Origin: Candidatus Dadabacteria bacterium UBA2774
GTDB taxonomy: Bacteria; Desulfobacterota_D; UBA1144; Nemesobacterales; UBA2774
Length of the DNA stretch: 5,319 nucleotides
Direction of reading: 5' to 3'
Assembly (NCBI GenBank): GCA_002352485.1
Contig: DEIM01000109.1
Coordinates: 1 to 5,319, forward strand
Shown: positions 1 through 5,319 of the stretch, piece after piece
How positions within the stretch are numbered: position 1 is the stretch's first letter
How the letters are laid out: each line of letters starts with the position of its first letter
The notes under the pieces: model-generated
Databases searched by the model: none
What the model was told of the DNA's origin: nothing
Seen by the model: the letters and a program-made list of their open reading frames with translations, nothing else
Made by a program: the position numbers and the translations under genes

Positions 1-58
1 ATGTAATCTAATAAATTCTCCAGCCATCTAATACATTTTAGTGCCGGTTATTTGGCGT

Positions 59-1363
59 TCATGCATCATTAACAGTAATGATTTCGGGCTCTAATCCCAT
101 GCTTTCGAGTTGCTTTCTTATTTCCTCAGAATAAATCGGATTCATCACTATAACAATTTCCGGATTGTAATCTAACAAAAACTCTGGAGAAACAATTTTT
201 TGCCCGGTCCCCGCCATATAGCTTCCCTGTCTGTGTGGATTGATATCTACTACGTATTCAATATCATTATATGAAATCTTTAAGGTTGTCAGAAATGCAA
301 CGCTTTTTGAGCTCGACCCCCAGAGGACCGCTTTAAGGCCCTTCTCCCTGATCTCATTTAAACGGTCCTGCCATGCATCTATCTTTTGCCTGCAATTTTT
401 TGAGAAGTAGTCTATTTTATTCCCGAGATCTTCAATATCATTTTCAAGTGCAGGATAATCGGCGTTTCCGTTCCCATTAGGTCCGGCTTCAATCATCAGG
501 TACTGATCGTCATAATCAGTCCATATGTCCCTTACTTCAAAACCGCTGCTATGGAACAGACGAGCGAGGGAGCCTGGGGAAAAATAAGAGCAGTGCTCAT
601 AATAAATATCCCAAAAGGCAAGCTCATCGAGAACGCGCGTAAATTCGGGTATTTGAAAAAATACTACAGCCTCACTTCCTATCTGCAGGGAATTCCTGAC
701 AGTTCTTATAAAATTTGAAGCGTCATGAATATGCTCAAGGGTCATCTTGCAGCATATAAAGTCAGTATTCAGAGTTCTATATTTTTCTCCATAAAAGTCG
801 CTCACAAACGTTACGCACCCATCGCACGAATCGGAATGAGCCCTATTTAAAAGTCCTTCGCCACCATTGGAAATAGCAACTACGCTTGAGGGAATTTCCG
901 GAATGTTGTAGCTTCTAGAGCCCTCATAAGCCGGGTCAAAACCAATGCCGTGGTTAGCCCCGAGCTGTACCAGAAGACTTATAAACTCGCCCTGTCCGCA
1001 GCCTATTTCTATAATATTTTTATTATGAAGACTGTACTGATCTATCAGAAACTCAGCCAGTCGATTAGAAAAACTATTAAATGTAGGGGAAAAGGACTGA
1101 GAGGACTCGTATTTCTCCGAATACTCATGCATGCTAGCGTTAAATGCATAGTTAGAGACAAACCCGCAAGACCAGCAGAACCCGAGTGCAATATTTCCCT
1201 TTGGATAATTTAAAGCCTGTTCCCTTGTGTTCAACAAAAGAACGCTATGGACAGGTATGTCCCGTACGTCATAAAATATTGCTACTTTTTTTGCGTAACA
1301 ACCGGGACAACTAAGTTCTATGAAAGAATTTGGTGCTAGTAACTCGGCCGCCTTTGATTTCAT
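59..1363 (-). CDS. Zinc-finger class I SAM-dependent C-methyltransferase (nucleotide-sugar type)
   Basis: This 434-residue cytoplasmic protein has the three-part plan of the NDP-hexose C-methyltransferases (TylC3/TcaB9 type: Methyltransf_13, a class I SAM domain, then Methyltransf_14). The N-terminal part carries CPGC (residues 19-22) and CWSC (63-66), a likely zinc site. The SAM-binding motif I is IIEIGCGQGEF (117-127), with an acidic residue at D143 in the next loop. IYYEHCSYFS (253-262) is the conserved stretch whose Glu-His pair (E256, H257) matches the residues proposed for catalysis in TcaB9. The C-terminal Rossmann-like domain shows LWGSSSKSVAFL (347-358) and VDINPHRQGSYM (372-383). 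The family usually methylates C3 of a 4-keto-6-deoxy sugar bound to a nucleotide, but no sugar-pathway gene is present here, so the substrate is unknown. The start is fixed by a strong AGAGGAGGT site nine bases upstream. The length is normal for the family (about 400-430). Family assignment is firm; substrate is inference. Confidence 0.93.
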   Translation of the reverse strand: MKSKAAELLAPNSFIELSCPGCYAKKVAIFYDVRDIPVHSVLLLNTREQALNYPKGNIALGFCWSCGFVSNYAFNASMHEYSEKYESSQSFSPTFNSFSNRLAEFLIDQYSLHNKNIIEIGCGQGEFISLLVQLGANHGIGFDPAYEGSRSYNIPEIPSSVVAISNGGEGLLNRAHSDSCDGCVTFVSDFYGEKYRTLNTDFICCKMTLEHIHDASNFIRTVRNSLQIGSEAVVFFQIPEFTRVLDELAFWDIYYEHCSYFSPGSLARLFHSSGFEVRDIWTDYDDQYLMIEAGPNGNGNADYPALENDIEDLGNKIDYFSKNCRQKIDAWQDRLNEIREKGLKAVLWGSSSKSVAFLTTLKISYNDIEYVVDINPHRQGSYMAGTGQKIVSPEFLLDYNPEIVIVMNPIYSEEIRKQLESMGLEPEIITVNDA

Positions 1364-1370
1364 CTGGATT

Positions 1371-1380
1371 TACCTCCTCT
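1371..1380 (-). promoter_or_regulatory. Strong ribosome binding site of the methyltransferase gene
   Basis: On the minus strand the sequence AGAGGAGGTA ends a few bases before the ATG at 1363-1361. It contains GAGGAGGT, nearly a full match to the anti-Shine-Dalgarno, and GGAGG lies nine bases from the ATG. It is the best ribosome site in the window and supports the ATG as the true start. Confidence 0.85.
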
Positions 1381-1384
1381 AAAT

Positions 1385-1419
1385 TAAATATCGAATGATT
1401 AAAAACATCTAAATATCGA
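1385..1419. repeat. Pair of 10-bp direct repeats, TAAATATCGA
   Basis: TAAATATCGA occurs at 1385-1394 and again at 1410-1419. The copies start 25 bp apart, in the same orientation, upstream of the methyltransferase start. Two same-orientation copies two to three helical turns apart can be tandem binding sites for a regulator, but the sequence is AT-rich and a chance origin is possible. Confidence 0.35.
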
Positions 1420-1439
1420 GCAAGTACTACTTAAATCAA
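1412..1439 (-). promoter_or_regulatory. Weak sigma-70-like promoter candidate before the methyltransferase gene
   Basis: On the minus strand TTGATT (1439-1434) and GATATT (1417-1412) are separated by 16 bases. Each matches four of six positions of the TTGACA and TATAAT consensus. The second box lies inside one copy of the 10-bp direct repeat. AT-rich spacers often give such matches by chance, so this is only a candidate. Confidence 0.2.
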
Positions 1440-1521
1440 GCTCAAATAAGGGACCTCTCTTGCATAATATCGGTCAGAAACTTTCTTTCTCCTAACGAAT
1501 ATCTATTGCAAAACCTGTTCT

Positions 1522-1701
1522 TTAAAACAGAGTATAGATAAAAGGAGCTACTGCAGAGCTCTGAGCAAATACGATTAGAAATCCGAATAGCAGTAAAATG
1601 AGAAGCATAGGAGTAATCCACCACCACTTGTTCTGAATAAAAAACTGAAGAAGCTCCCCGGCTATTCCCATTCTGTTGGTAATTCCCTTTAGAAACGACA
1701 T
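1522..1701 (-). CDS. DUF5989 (SxtK-like) single-pass membrane microprotein
   Basis: This 59-residue protein runs from ATG at 1701-1699 to TAA at 1524-1522. It starts MSFLKGITNRMGIAGELLQF, has NKWWWITPMLL at 24-34 and ends AVAPFIYTLF. A short amphipathic N-terminus, a Trp-rich border and one hydrophobic helix (about 29-46), followed by a conserved aromatic tail, are the hallmarks of the DUF5989 family, which is normally 50-60 residues. I recall the saxitoxin-cluster protein SxtK as a member. Such genes commonly sit beside NodU/CmcH carbamoyltransferases, and here the gene starts 40 bp after the carbamoyltransferase stop. It probably sits in the cytoplasmic membrane; its role is unknown, and a membrane dock or partner for the carbamoyltransferase is my inference. 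A longer reading frame (1442-1720) overlaps it in another phase, but that frame begins with a TTG inside the ribosome site and its protein looks like no known family. Confidence 0.93.
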   Translation of the reverse strand: MSFLKGITNRMGIAGELLQFFIQNKWWWITPMLLILLLFGFLIVFAQSSAVAPFIYTLF

Positions 1702-1710
1702 AATTTATAG

Positions 1711-1718
1711 TTCCTCCC
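1711..1718 (-). promoter_or_regulatory. Ribosome binding site deciding the start of the DUF5989 gene
   Basis: The minus strand reads GGGAGGAA eleven bases or so before ATG at 1701. This settles the start and the reading frame. The competing longer frame would have to begin at the TTG (1720-1718) that overlaps this very site and would have no ribosome site of its own. Confidence 0.8.
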
Positions 1719-1741
1719 AAGTTTACAATTGATACAACAAA

Positions 1742-3532
1742 TCAATTTATAAGTTTACTTTTATCGACTATATAATTGCCTATTACGAGTAAATCCATAC
1801 CGCTTGCGTTAAAGGAATTGAAAGCCTCGGCAGGCGTGTTCACTATGGGCTCGCCCTTTAAGTTAAATGAAGTGTTTAATACGACAGGAACTCCCGTAGC
1901 GTCCCCTACGGATTCTATAAGCTTGTAGTACTTGGGGTTTAAATCTTTTATTACGGTCTGGAGCCTTCCGGTTCCGTCTACGTGTGTAATTGCCGGAAGT
2001 TTCGCTCGCTTATCTTCTTTAACATCTGTGACGTATAGCATAAAGCGTGCCGGATAGTGTTTTTCCGCATCCTCAAGGTCAAAATACTCACCAGCCTTCT
2101 CAACCAGAATCGAGGGTGCAAAGGGACGGAAAGGCTCTCTGAATTTGATCTTGACGTTGACTATATCTTTCATATCGGCACGGCTGGGGTCTGCAATGAT
2201 GCTCCTGTTGCCAAGCGCCCGCGGGCCCCATTCAAAACGTCCCTGGTGCCAGCCAACTACTTTGCCGTCCAAGAGTCCCTGTGTAACCTGTTCTATAAGC
2301 TTGTCATCGTCCTCTATAAAATTGTAAGGTATGTCGTTTTCCTTTAGGAATTGCTCCGCGTCTTCAGGCGAATGCTCCTGACCCCAGTATGCGTGCTCCA
2401 TGATAAAGTGCCGGGGTTTTCCAAGCAGTGCGTGATAGCCGTAGAGAGCAGCGCCCACGGCGGCCCCTCCGTCTCCTGCCGCGGGGTGAATGTATATCTC
2501 TTCAAAAGGTGTTTCTTTAAGTATGCGTCTGTTGGCGACGCTGTTTAACGCGCATCCGCCAGCCATACAGAGTTTGCTCATCCCAGTCTCTCTGTACGCG
2601 TAATTGGCCATCTTGACCATTATTTCCTCTGTAACTACCTGGATGCTGGCGGCTATATCGGCGTAGTACTGGTTCTGACGCCCGATCTCCTCGAAGTTAG
2701 GCGGTTTCTCCCCAAAATACGAAGGATAACCGCTAGTGGGTGTGAAAAAATTCAACCCTGAGTCTCTTGGTGAGCCGAATATCTTTTCGAAATTTTTATT
2801 AAACGTCTTCTCTGAAGAGTAGTGAAACGAGAAAAGATCCATATCGAGCTCAAACCCTCCGTCATCGTCCACTTTCACGGTCTCGTATACCCTGTCTACG
2901 TACTTAGCTTCTCCAAAAGGCGCCATGCCCATAACTTTGTATTCCCCTTCATTTACCTCAAAACCCAAAAAAGCGGTAAAAGCACTGTAGAGAAGCCCCA
3001 GGGAATGAGGAAAGTTAATTTCTTTAATGAGCTTGATATCCGTCCCCTTTCCTACTCCGAGCGCAGCCGTTGTCCATTCACCCACTCCGTCTACGGTGAG
3101 TATTGCCGATTCATCGTACGGGGAGCAGTAAAAGCTGCTCGCCGCGTGAGAGAGATGGTGCTCGCTGAAGAGAATCTTTTCAGGAGAGATGCCGAGCTTA
3201 TTCTGGAGAAGGTGCTTTACCCAGAGCTTGTCTCCGAGCCACGTAACCATCGCCTCCCGGAAGAGCTTCATTGATCTCGGGAACGTCTGCATGGTGCAGA
3301 GCAGGAGCCTCTCGAACTTAACGAAAGGTTTTTCAAAAAACATTACATAGTCCACATCCTGAGCTTCTATACCCTCAGTCGCAAGACAAAAATCTATAGC
3401 CTTCTCCGGGAACTCAAAGTCGTGCTTGATGCGCGAGAAGCGCTCTTCTTCGGCTGCTGCGAGGAGAACACCATCCTTAAGCAACGCTGCCGAGGCGTCA
3501 TGGAAATAGCAGGATATACCCAGTATGTACAT
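1742..3532 (-). CDS. NodU/CmcH-family O-carbamoyltransferase
   Basis: This soluble 596-residue enzyme should transfer a carbamoyl group from carbamoyl phosphate, through a carbamoyl-adenylate made with ATP, to a hydroxyl group of an acceptor (NodU, CmcH, TobZ and SxtI are relatives). The N-terminal Carbam_trans_N (Kae1-like) domain opens with ILGISCYFHDASAALL (residues 3-18) and AAAEEERFSRIKHD (25-38). It has the metal-binding EHHLSHA (124-130) and LTVDGVGEW (145-153), with D148 as a further ligand, and the nucleotide-binding LCMAGGCALN (321-330) and AAGDGGAAVG (351-360). The C-terminal Carbam_trans_C (YrdC-like) domain has GRFEWGPRALGNRSI (431-445), FREPFRPFAPS (464-474), HVDGTGRLQTV (517-527) and VLNTSFNLKGEPIV (551-564). 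All expected motifs are intact and the length is typical. AGGAG stands nine bases before the ATG. The gene lies between two small membrane-protein genes, 90 bp after one and 40 bp before the other. The acceptor is unknown; a glycan or sugar nucleotide is likely from context. Parts of the gene are clearly GC-richer than the hydrolase gene upstream. Confidence 0.96.
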   Translation of the reverse strand: MYILGISCYFHDASAALLKDGVLLAAAEEERFSRIKHDFEFPEKAIDFCLATEGIEAQDVDYVMFFEKPFVKFERLLLCTMQTFPRSMKLFREAMVTWLGDKLWVKHLLQNKLGISPEKILFSEHHLSHAASSFYCSPYDESAILTVDGVGEWTTAALGVGKGTDIKLIKEINFPHSLGLLYSAFTAFLGFEVNEGEYKVMGMAPFGEAKYVDRVYETVKVDDDGGFELDMDLFSFHYSSEKTFNKNFEKIFGSPRDSGLNFFTPTSGYPSYFGEKPPNFEEIGRQNQYYADIAASIQVVTEEIMVKMANYAYRETGMSKLCMAGGCALNSVANRRILKETPFEEIYIHPAAGDGGAAVGAALYGYHALLGKPRHFIMEHAYWGQEHSPEDAEQFLKENDIPYNFIEDDDKLIEQVTQGLLDGKVVGWHQGRFEWGPRALGNRSIIADPSRADMKDIVNVKIKFREPFRPFAPSILVEKAGEYFDLEDAEKHYPARFMLYVTDVKEDKRAKLPAITHVDGTGRLQTVIKDLNPKYYKLIESVGDATGVPVVLNTSFNLKGEPIVNTPAEAFNSFNASGMDLLVIGNYIVDKSKLIN

Positions 3533-3540
3533 ATTATAAA

Positions 3541-3546
3541 ACTCCT
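3541..3546 (-). promoter_or_regulatory. Ribosome binding site of the carbamoyltransferase gene
   Basis: AGGAGT on the minus strand lies nine bases (counted from AGGAG) before the ATG at 3532-3530. It agrees with a start at the conserved MYILGIS terminus of this enzyme family. Confidence 0.75.
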
Positions 3547-3599
3547 GATTGAATCTTAGTGTAATTGTCTATCGTGTGCATGAGAGATAAAGATGTTGC

Positions 3600-3627
3600 C
3601 CTGTGAATGCTCCCCCTAACATTCAGG
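3600..3627 (-). repeat. Imperfect inverted repeat over the stop codon of the 94-residue protein gene
   Basis: On the minus strand CCTGAATG (3627-3620) pairs with CATTCACAGG (3609-3600) around a loop of ten bases: six contiguous pairs, one bulged base, then two more pairs. It covers the stop codon and the start of the 90-bp gap to the carbamoyltransferase. No T-run follows, so it is not a standard intrinsic terminator. It could affect mRNA stability or translation between the two genes. Confidence 0.35.
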
Positions 3628-3907
3628 ACTGCCTTGCAGCCCTTTCCATCGGGGTCGTCTTTTCATCCTCTTTTTTCGTAAGCCATCCTTTATCAGTCTT
3701 CTTTTTAATATTTAACGGGTCGGTTAAAAACCTCACCGCAAGAGCAAAAGGACTTAAGAGTAGGAGGTAAAATATAGTGAGTATAACTCTGGCATTGAAG
3801 TCGCCAATTTTTCTCGCAACCCTTTTCCACCATTCCCAGAGTCTGCGAGGACTGCTCAGTTTTTCTATGTCTTTTCCCTGATTTTTTAATGTTAATAACT
3901 TTTGCAT
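3623..3907 (-). CDS. Small single-pass membrane protein associated with the carbamoyltransferase
   Basis: This 94-residue protein has a charged N-terminus with a Trp-rich patch (LWEWWKRVARKIGDF, residues 23-37), one hydrophobic segment (about 40-60, ARVILTIFYLLLLSPFALAV), then FLTDPLNIKKK (60-70), GWL (74-76) and a strongly charged tail ending MERAARQS. No signal-peptide cleavage site is evident, and the positive charges on both sides leave the topology open. I recognise the pattern of an aromatic-basic patch, one helix, a Pro-containing membrane exit and a following DP-(L) motif from small uncharacterised proteins encoded beside NodU-type carbamoyltransferases, but I cannot name a function. 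It is not clearly SxtJ, which is longer as I remember it, although it occupies a comparable place. AGGAGT stands nine bases upstream of the ATG. It lies 107 bp after the hydrolase gene and 90 bp before the carbamoyltransferase. The intact frame, ribosome site and conserved-looking layout argue that it is real. Confidence 0.85.
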   Translation of the reverse strand: MQKLLTLKNQGKDIEKLSSPRRLWEWWKRVARKIGDFNARVILTIFYLLLLSPFALAVRFLTDPLNIKKKTDKGWLTKKEDEKTTPMERAARQS

Positions 3908-3915
3908 ACTATTTG

Positions 3916-3921
3916 ACTCCT
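3916..3921 (-). promoter_or_regulatory. Ribosome binding site of the 94-residue membrane protein gene
   Basis: AGGAGT on the minus strand, with AGGAG nine bases before the ATG at 3907-3905, has the same motif and spacing as the site of the carbamoyltransferase gene. It supports translation of this small gene from the stated ATG. Confidence 0.7.
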
Positions 3922-4014
3922 GACTCGTATAGATAGCTATTTGGGAAACAATAAATTAAGTCATAGCTTTGTCTTATGCCGCACATGAACCCACTATTAA
4001 GCCAAACTGACAGC

Positions 4015-5127
4015 CTAATTATCGCATAAACGGGGACTGAGAAGCTCATATAATCCTGTTGCCGCTTGGAGATGACCTTTTTCATTCCAGTGCCTATCTT
4101 TTATCCAATGATAATTTCCCCATTGCTCAGTAAAATAAGGGTAAATATTTAGGTATGTAATACCTAGATTGTCCGACATTCTTATAAAATCATCGATGTA
4201 TACCTCTTCACCTTCATATAGATAGGAGGTAAAAAACAATTCTATGTCATCTTTCTTCATTGTTTTTAAAATAAGCTCTAAAATCTCCATGTCCGGGTAT
4301 GCGGCTTTTGTCTCAAGAACAGCCATCGGAGATATTTGCAATTGTTGATATAAAACGTTCAATGGATAATATAGGGCAAAATTGTTTTTGATAAATTCCA
4401 TTATCGATCGCAGATTTTCGTTTATATCTCCCTCGTTGATCTCATAACCACCGCTATCATAAGTAACAAATGTGTAGCGGTTTGTTTCAAGTTTTTTCGT
4501 AGGTCTGTTTGCAATAGTGAGTTTGTTATCATCAAAAATAAACACAGGTTTCCCATCTTTCCTATTAGATTGCTTTATTGTTTTATTATCTTGAAAATCG
4601 TTACTGGTAAACATATAAATAACGTACTTTGGGTTAATATCGTCTAATAATCTTTCCATATTCCAAAATGATTGATCCGTTCCATAGCCGCGCACTCCTG
4701 CGTTATAAACTGTGTACTGACAGCCATTTTCGAAGAACAGTCTCTCTAGAATAGCGGCATATGTCTCGTTGTTATCAACTTCCAAACCCGCCGTTACAGA
4801 GTCGCCGACTATCAATATCGCTTCACCCTCATTATCTAAATTATTATCGTTTACTCTAACTCCATTCTCATCAAAAATTACATAGCCGTTAAATCCCTCT
4901 TTTGGATTCGCGAAATATCCTTCTGAATTGGGAATATTAGACCACCCCAGTTGTTCGTCATAACCAATAAACTTACTGTCAGGAGTTTTGGTCGCGATCG
5001 AAAAACTTCCAAAATAATAATATCTCAAGGCAATTTCAGCTAAAAACAATGTAAATATTAGCGAAACTATAACCAGGATAATTTTGGGAAAGATCTTTTT
5101 CGATTGTGGTTTAGTATTTGATCTCAT
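4015..5127 (-). CDS. Membrane-anchored SGNH/GDSL-type hydrolase or acyl-transfer enzyme
   Basis: This 370-residue protein has a basic N-terminus (MRSNTKPQSKK) followed by a single hydrophobic helix (about residues 13-34), without an obvious cleavage site. The catalytic domain is therefore probably anchored and faces the periplasm or outside. The SGNH blocks are visible in order: ILIVGDSVTAG (104-114), with the nucleophile S110; NAGVRGYGT (142-150), supplying the oxyanion glycine; FTSND (173-177), with the block III Asn N176; and DRHWNEKGH (344-352), with D344 and H346 as the likely triad partners, in the DxHWN form also seen in AlgJ/AlgX-like enzymes. These enzymes cleave or transfer acyl esters, often acetyl groups on polysaccharides. 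The substrate here is unknown. The ATG has only a poor ribosome site (GATGGTG), and an in-frame TGA just upstream leaves no earlier start in frame. The gene is AT-rich compared with the carbamoyltransferase. It probably belongs to the same transcription unit, but the 64-bp and 107-bp gaps leave room for separate promoters. Confidence 0.88.
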   Translation of the reverse strand: MRSNTKPQSKKIFPKIILVIVSLIFTLFLAEIALRYYYFGSFSIATKTPDSKFIGYDEQLGWSNIPNSEGYFANPKEGFNGYVIFDENGVRVNDNNLDNEGEAILIVGDSVTAGLEVDNNETYAAILERLFFENGCQYTVYNAGVRGYGTDQSFWNMERLLDDINPKYVIYMFTSNDFQDNKTIKQSNRKDGKPVFIFDDNKLTIANRPTKKLETNRYTFVTYDSGGYEINEGDINENLRSIMEFIKNNFALYYPLNVLYQQLQISPMAVLETKAAYPDMEILELILKTMKKDDIELFFTSYLYEGEEVYIDDFIRMSDNLGITYLNIYPYFTEQWGNYHWIKDRHWNEKGHLQAATGLYELLSPRLCDN

Positions 5128-5191
5128 GGGACACCATCAGATTAGCTTAATGTATTTTTTTAATTGCCCTGCAATATTCGTATAAGCAAAA

Positions 5192-5319
5192 TCAGGAACT
5201 TCCCGAAACTAGTTTATTTTCATAAATTATTACTCTTGGATGCGTCCAGCCGATTGAAATGATATCGAGGTCTCCGTCATCATCAATATCTACCAGTTGA
5301 GTACCATCATGATGCTCGT
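5192..5319 (-). CDS. C-terminal end of an FG-GAP/VCBS repeat protein (partial)
   Basis: The last 41 residues of a protein enter from the right edge and end at TGA 5194-5192. They read HHDGTQLVDIDDDGDLDIIS, then IGWTHPRVIIYENK, then LVSGSS. The DIDDDGDLD stretch is the EF-hand-like calcium loop of FG-GAP/VCBS beta-propeller repeats, and the following GWTHPRVIIYEN strand is typical of the last blade in secreted proteins of this type. Such proteins are usually exported and bind calcium; they serve in adhesion or carry an attached carbohydrate-active domain. The N-terminal part lies outside the window, so signal peptide, full length and any catalytic domain cannot be judged. The next gene, the SGNH hydrolase, starts 64 bp further on. 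The two may be co-transcribed, but a functional tie is not shown. Confidence 0.85.
   Translation of the reverse strand, partial: EHHDGTQLVDIDDDGDLDIISIGWTHPRVIIYENKLVSGSS

Larger units (their letters stand above)
1364..1521. other. Intergenic region between the DUF5989 gene and the methyltransferase gene
   Basis: These 158 bases are the longest gap in the window and are AT-rich. They hold the methyltransferase ribosome site, an exact 10-bp direct repeat and a weak promoter candidate. The nearest codons allow only very short reading frames without a ribosome site, for example ATGCAAGAGAGG running to a stop after seven residues, so I see no further gene. The gap separates the methyltransferase from the carbamoyltransferase and DUF5989 genes, so the methyltransferase may have its own promoter as well as read-through transcription. 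Confidence 0.6.

Noticed and set aside
1..27. Possible start of another minus-strand gene (ATG at 27-25, reading MAGEFIRLH to the left edge)
   Set aside because: Only nine codons are visible and there is no convincing ribosome site before the ATG. A second frame is also open through the edge, so no gene can be supported.
950..1213. Plus-strand reading frame of 87 residues
   Set aside because: It lies wholly inside the methyltransferase gene on the opposite strand, has no recognisable domain and is a shadow of that gene.
1515..1530. Perfect five-pair hairpin CTGTT/AACAG at the DUF5989 stop codon, considered as a terminator
   Set aside because: The stem is short and AT-rich, and only GTTTTGC follows instead of a real T-run, so it is too weak to call a terminator.
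1442..1720. A 92-residue minus-strand reading frame starting at TTG
   Set aside because: It overlaps the DUF5989 gene out of phase, starts inside that gene's ribosome site and gives a Ser/Tyr-rich translation with no recognisable pattern.
2057..3274. Four plus-strand reading frames of 60-150 residues
   Set aside because: All lie within the well-supported carbamoyltransferase gene on the other strand and have unpatterned translations. They are shadows of its codon bias.
3626..3628. A 17-codon frame beginning directly after the stop of the 94-residue protein, considered as a leader peptide
   Set aside because: It has no ribosome site and no regulatory codon run or attenuator hairpin, so there is nothing beyond a chance ATG.
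5128..5191. Small hairpin ATTGC-AGG-GCAAT with a neighbouring A/T run, considered as a terminator after the FG-GAP gene
   Set aside because: On the transcribed minus strand the stem is followed by A residues, not T residues. The T-run faces the plus strand, where there is no gene to terminate.

Overview
The window is a bacterial, AT-leaning stretch in which every supportable gene lies on the minus strand. It reads, in transcription order from the right edge to the left, as one gene train: the C-terminal end of an FG-GAP/VCBS repeat protein (cut by the right edge), a membrane-anchored SGNH/GDSL-type hydrolase, a 94-residue single-pass membrane protein, a NodU/CmcH-type O-carbamoyltransferase, a 59-residue single-pass membrane protein of the DUF5989 (SxtK-like) family, and a zinc-finger-containing C-methyltransferase of the kind that acts on nucleotide sugars. 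Canonical AGGAG/GGAGG ribosome binding sites precede four of the five complete genes, as expected of a bacterium. The taxon cannot be fixed from the sequence. A Gram-negative polysaccharide or natural-product locus from an environmental lineage (deltaproteobacteria-like or a candidate phylum) is my best guess.

Layout: 1-58 is a short tail after the methyltransferase. 59-1363 is the methyltransferase. 1364-1521 is the longest non-coding gap (158 bp), holding a strong Shine-Dalgarno, a 10-bp direct repeat and a weak promoter candidate. 1522-1701 is the DUF5989 gene. It is hidden behind a longer out-of-frame ORF and is easy to miss. 1742-3532 is the carbamoyltransferase, 3623-3907 the 94-residue membrane protein, 4015-5127 the SGNH hydrolase and 5192-5319 the FG-GAP protein end. 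No RNA gene, insertion sequence, CRISPR array, attachment site or convincing terminator was seen. No gene-free stretch reaches 300 bases.

How the genes may work together (inference): the carbamoyltransferase would put a carbamoyl group, and the methyltransferase a branch methyl, on a sugar or small molecule. The membrane-anchored SGNH enzyme would remove or transfer an acyl group outside the cytoplasm. The two tiny membrane proteins next to the carbamoyltransferase are the most interesting part. A carbamoyltransferase with two small partners is also seen in the saxitoxin cluster (sxtI-sxtJ-sxtK), and what the small proteins do is not known. They may dock the soluble enzyme to the membrane.
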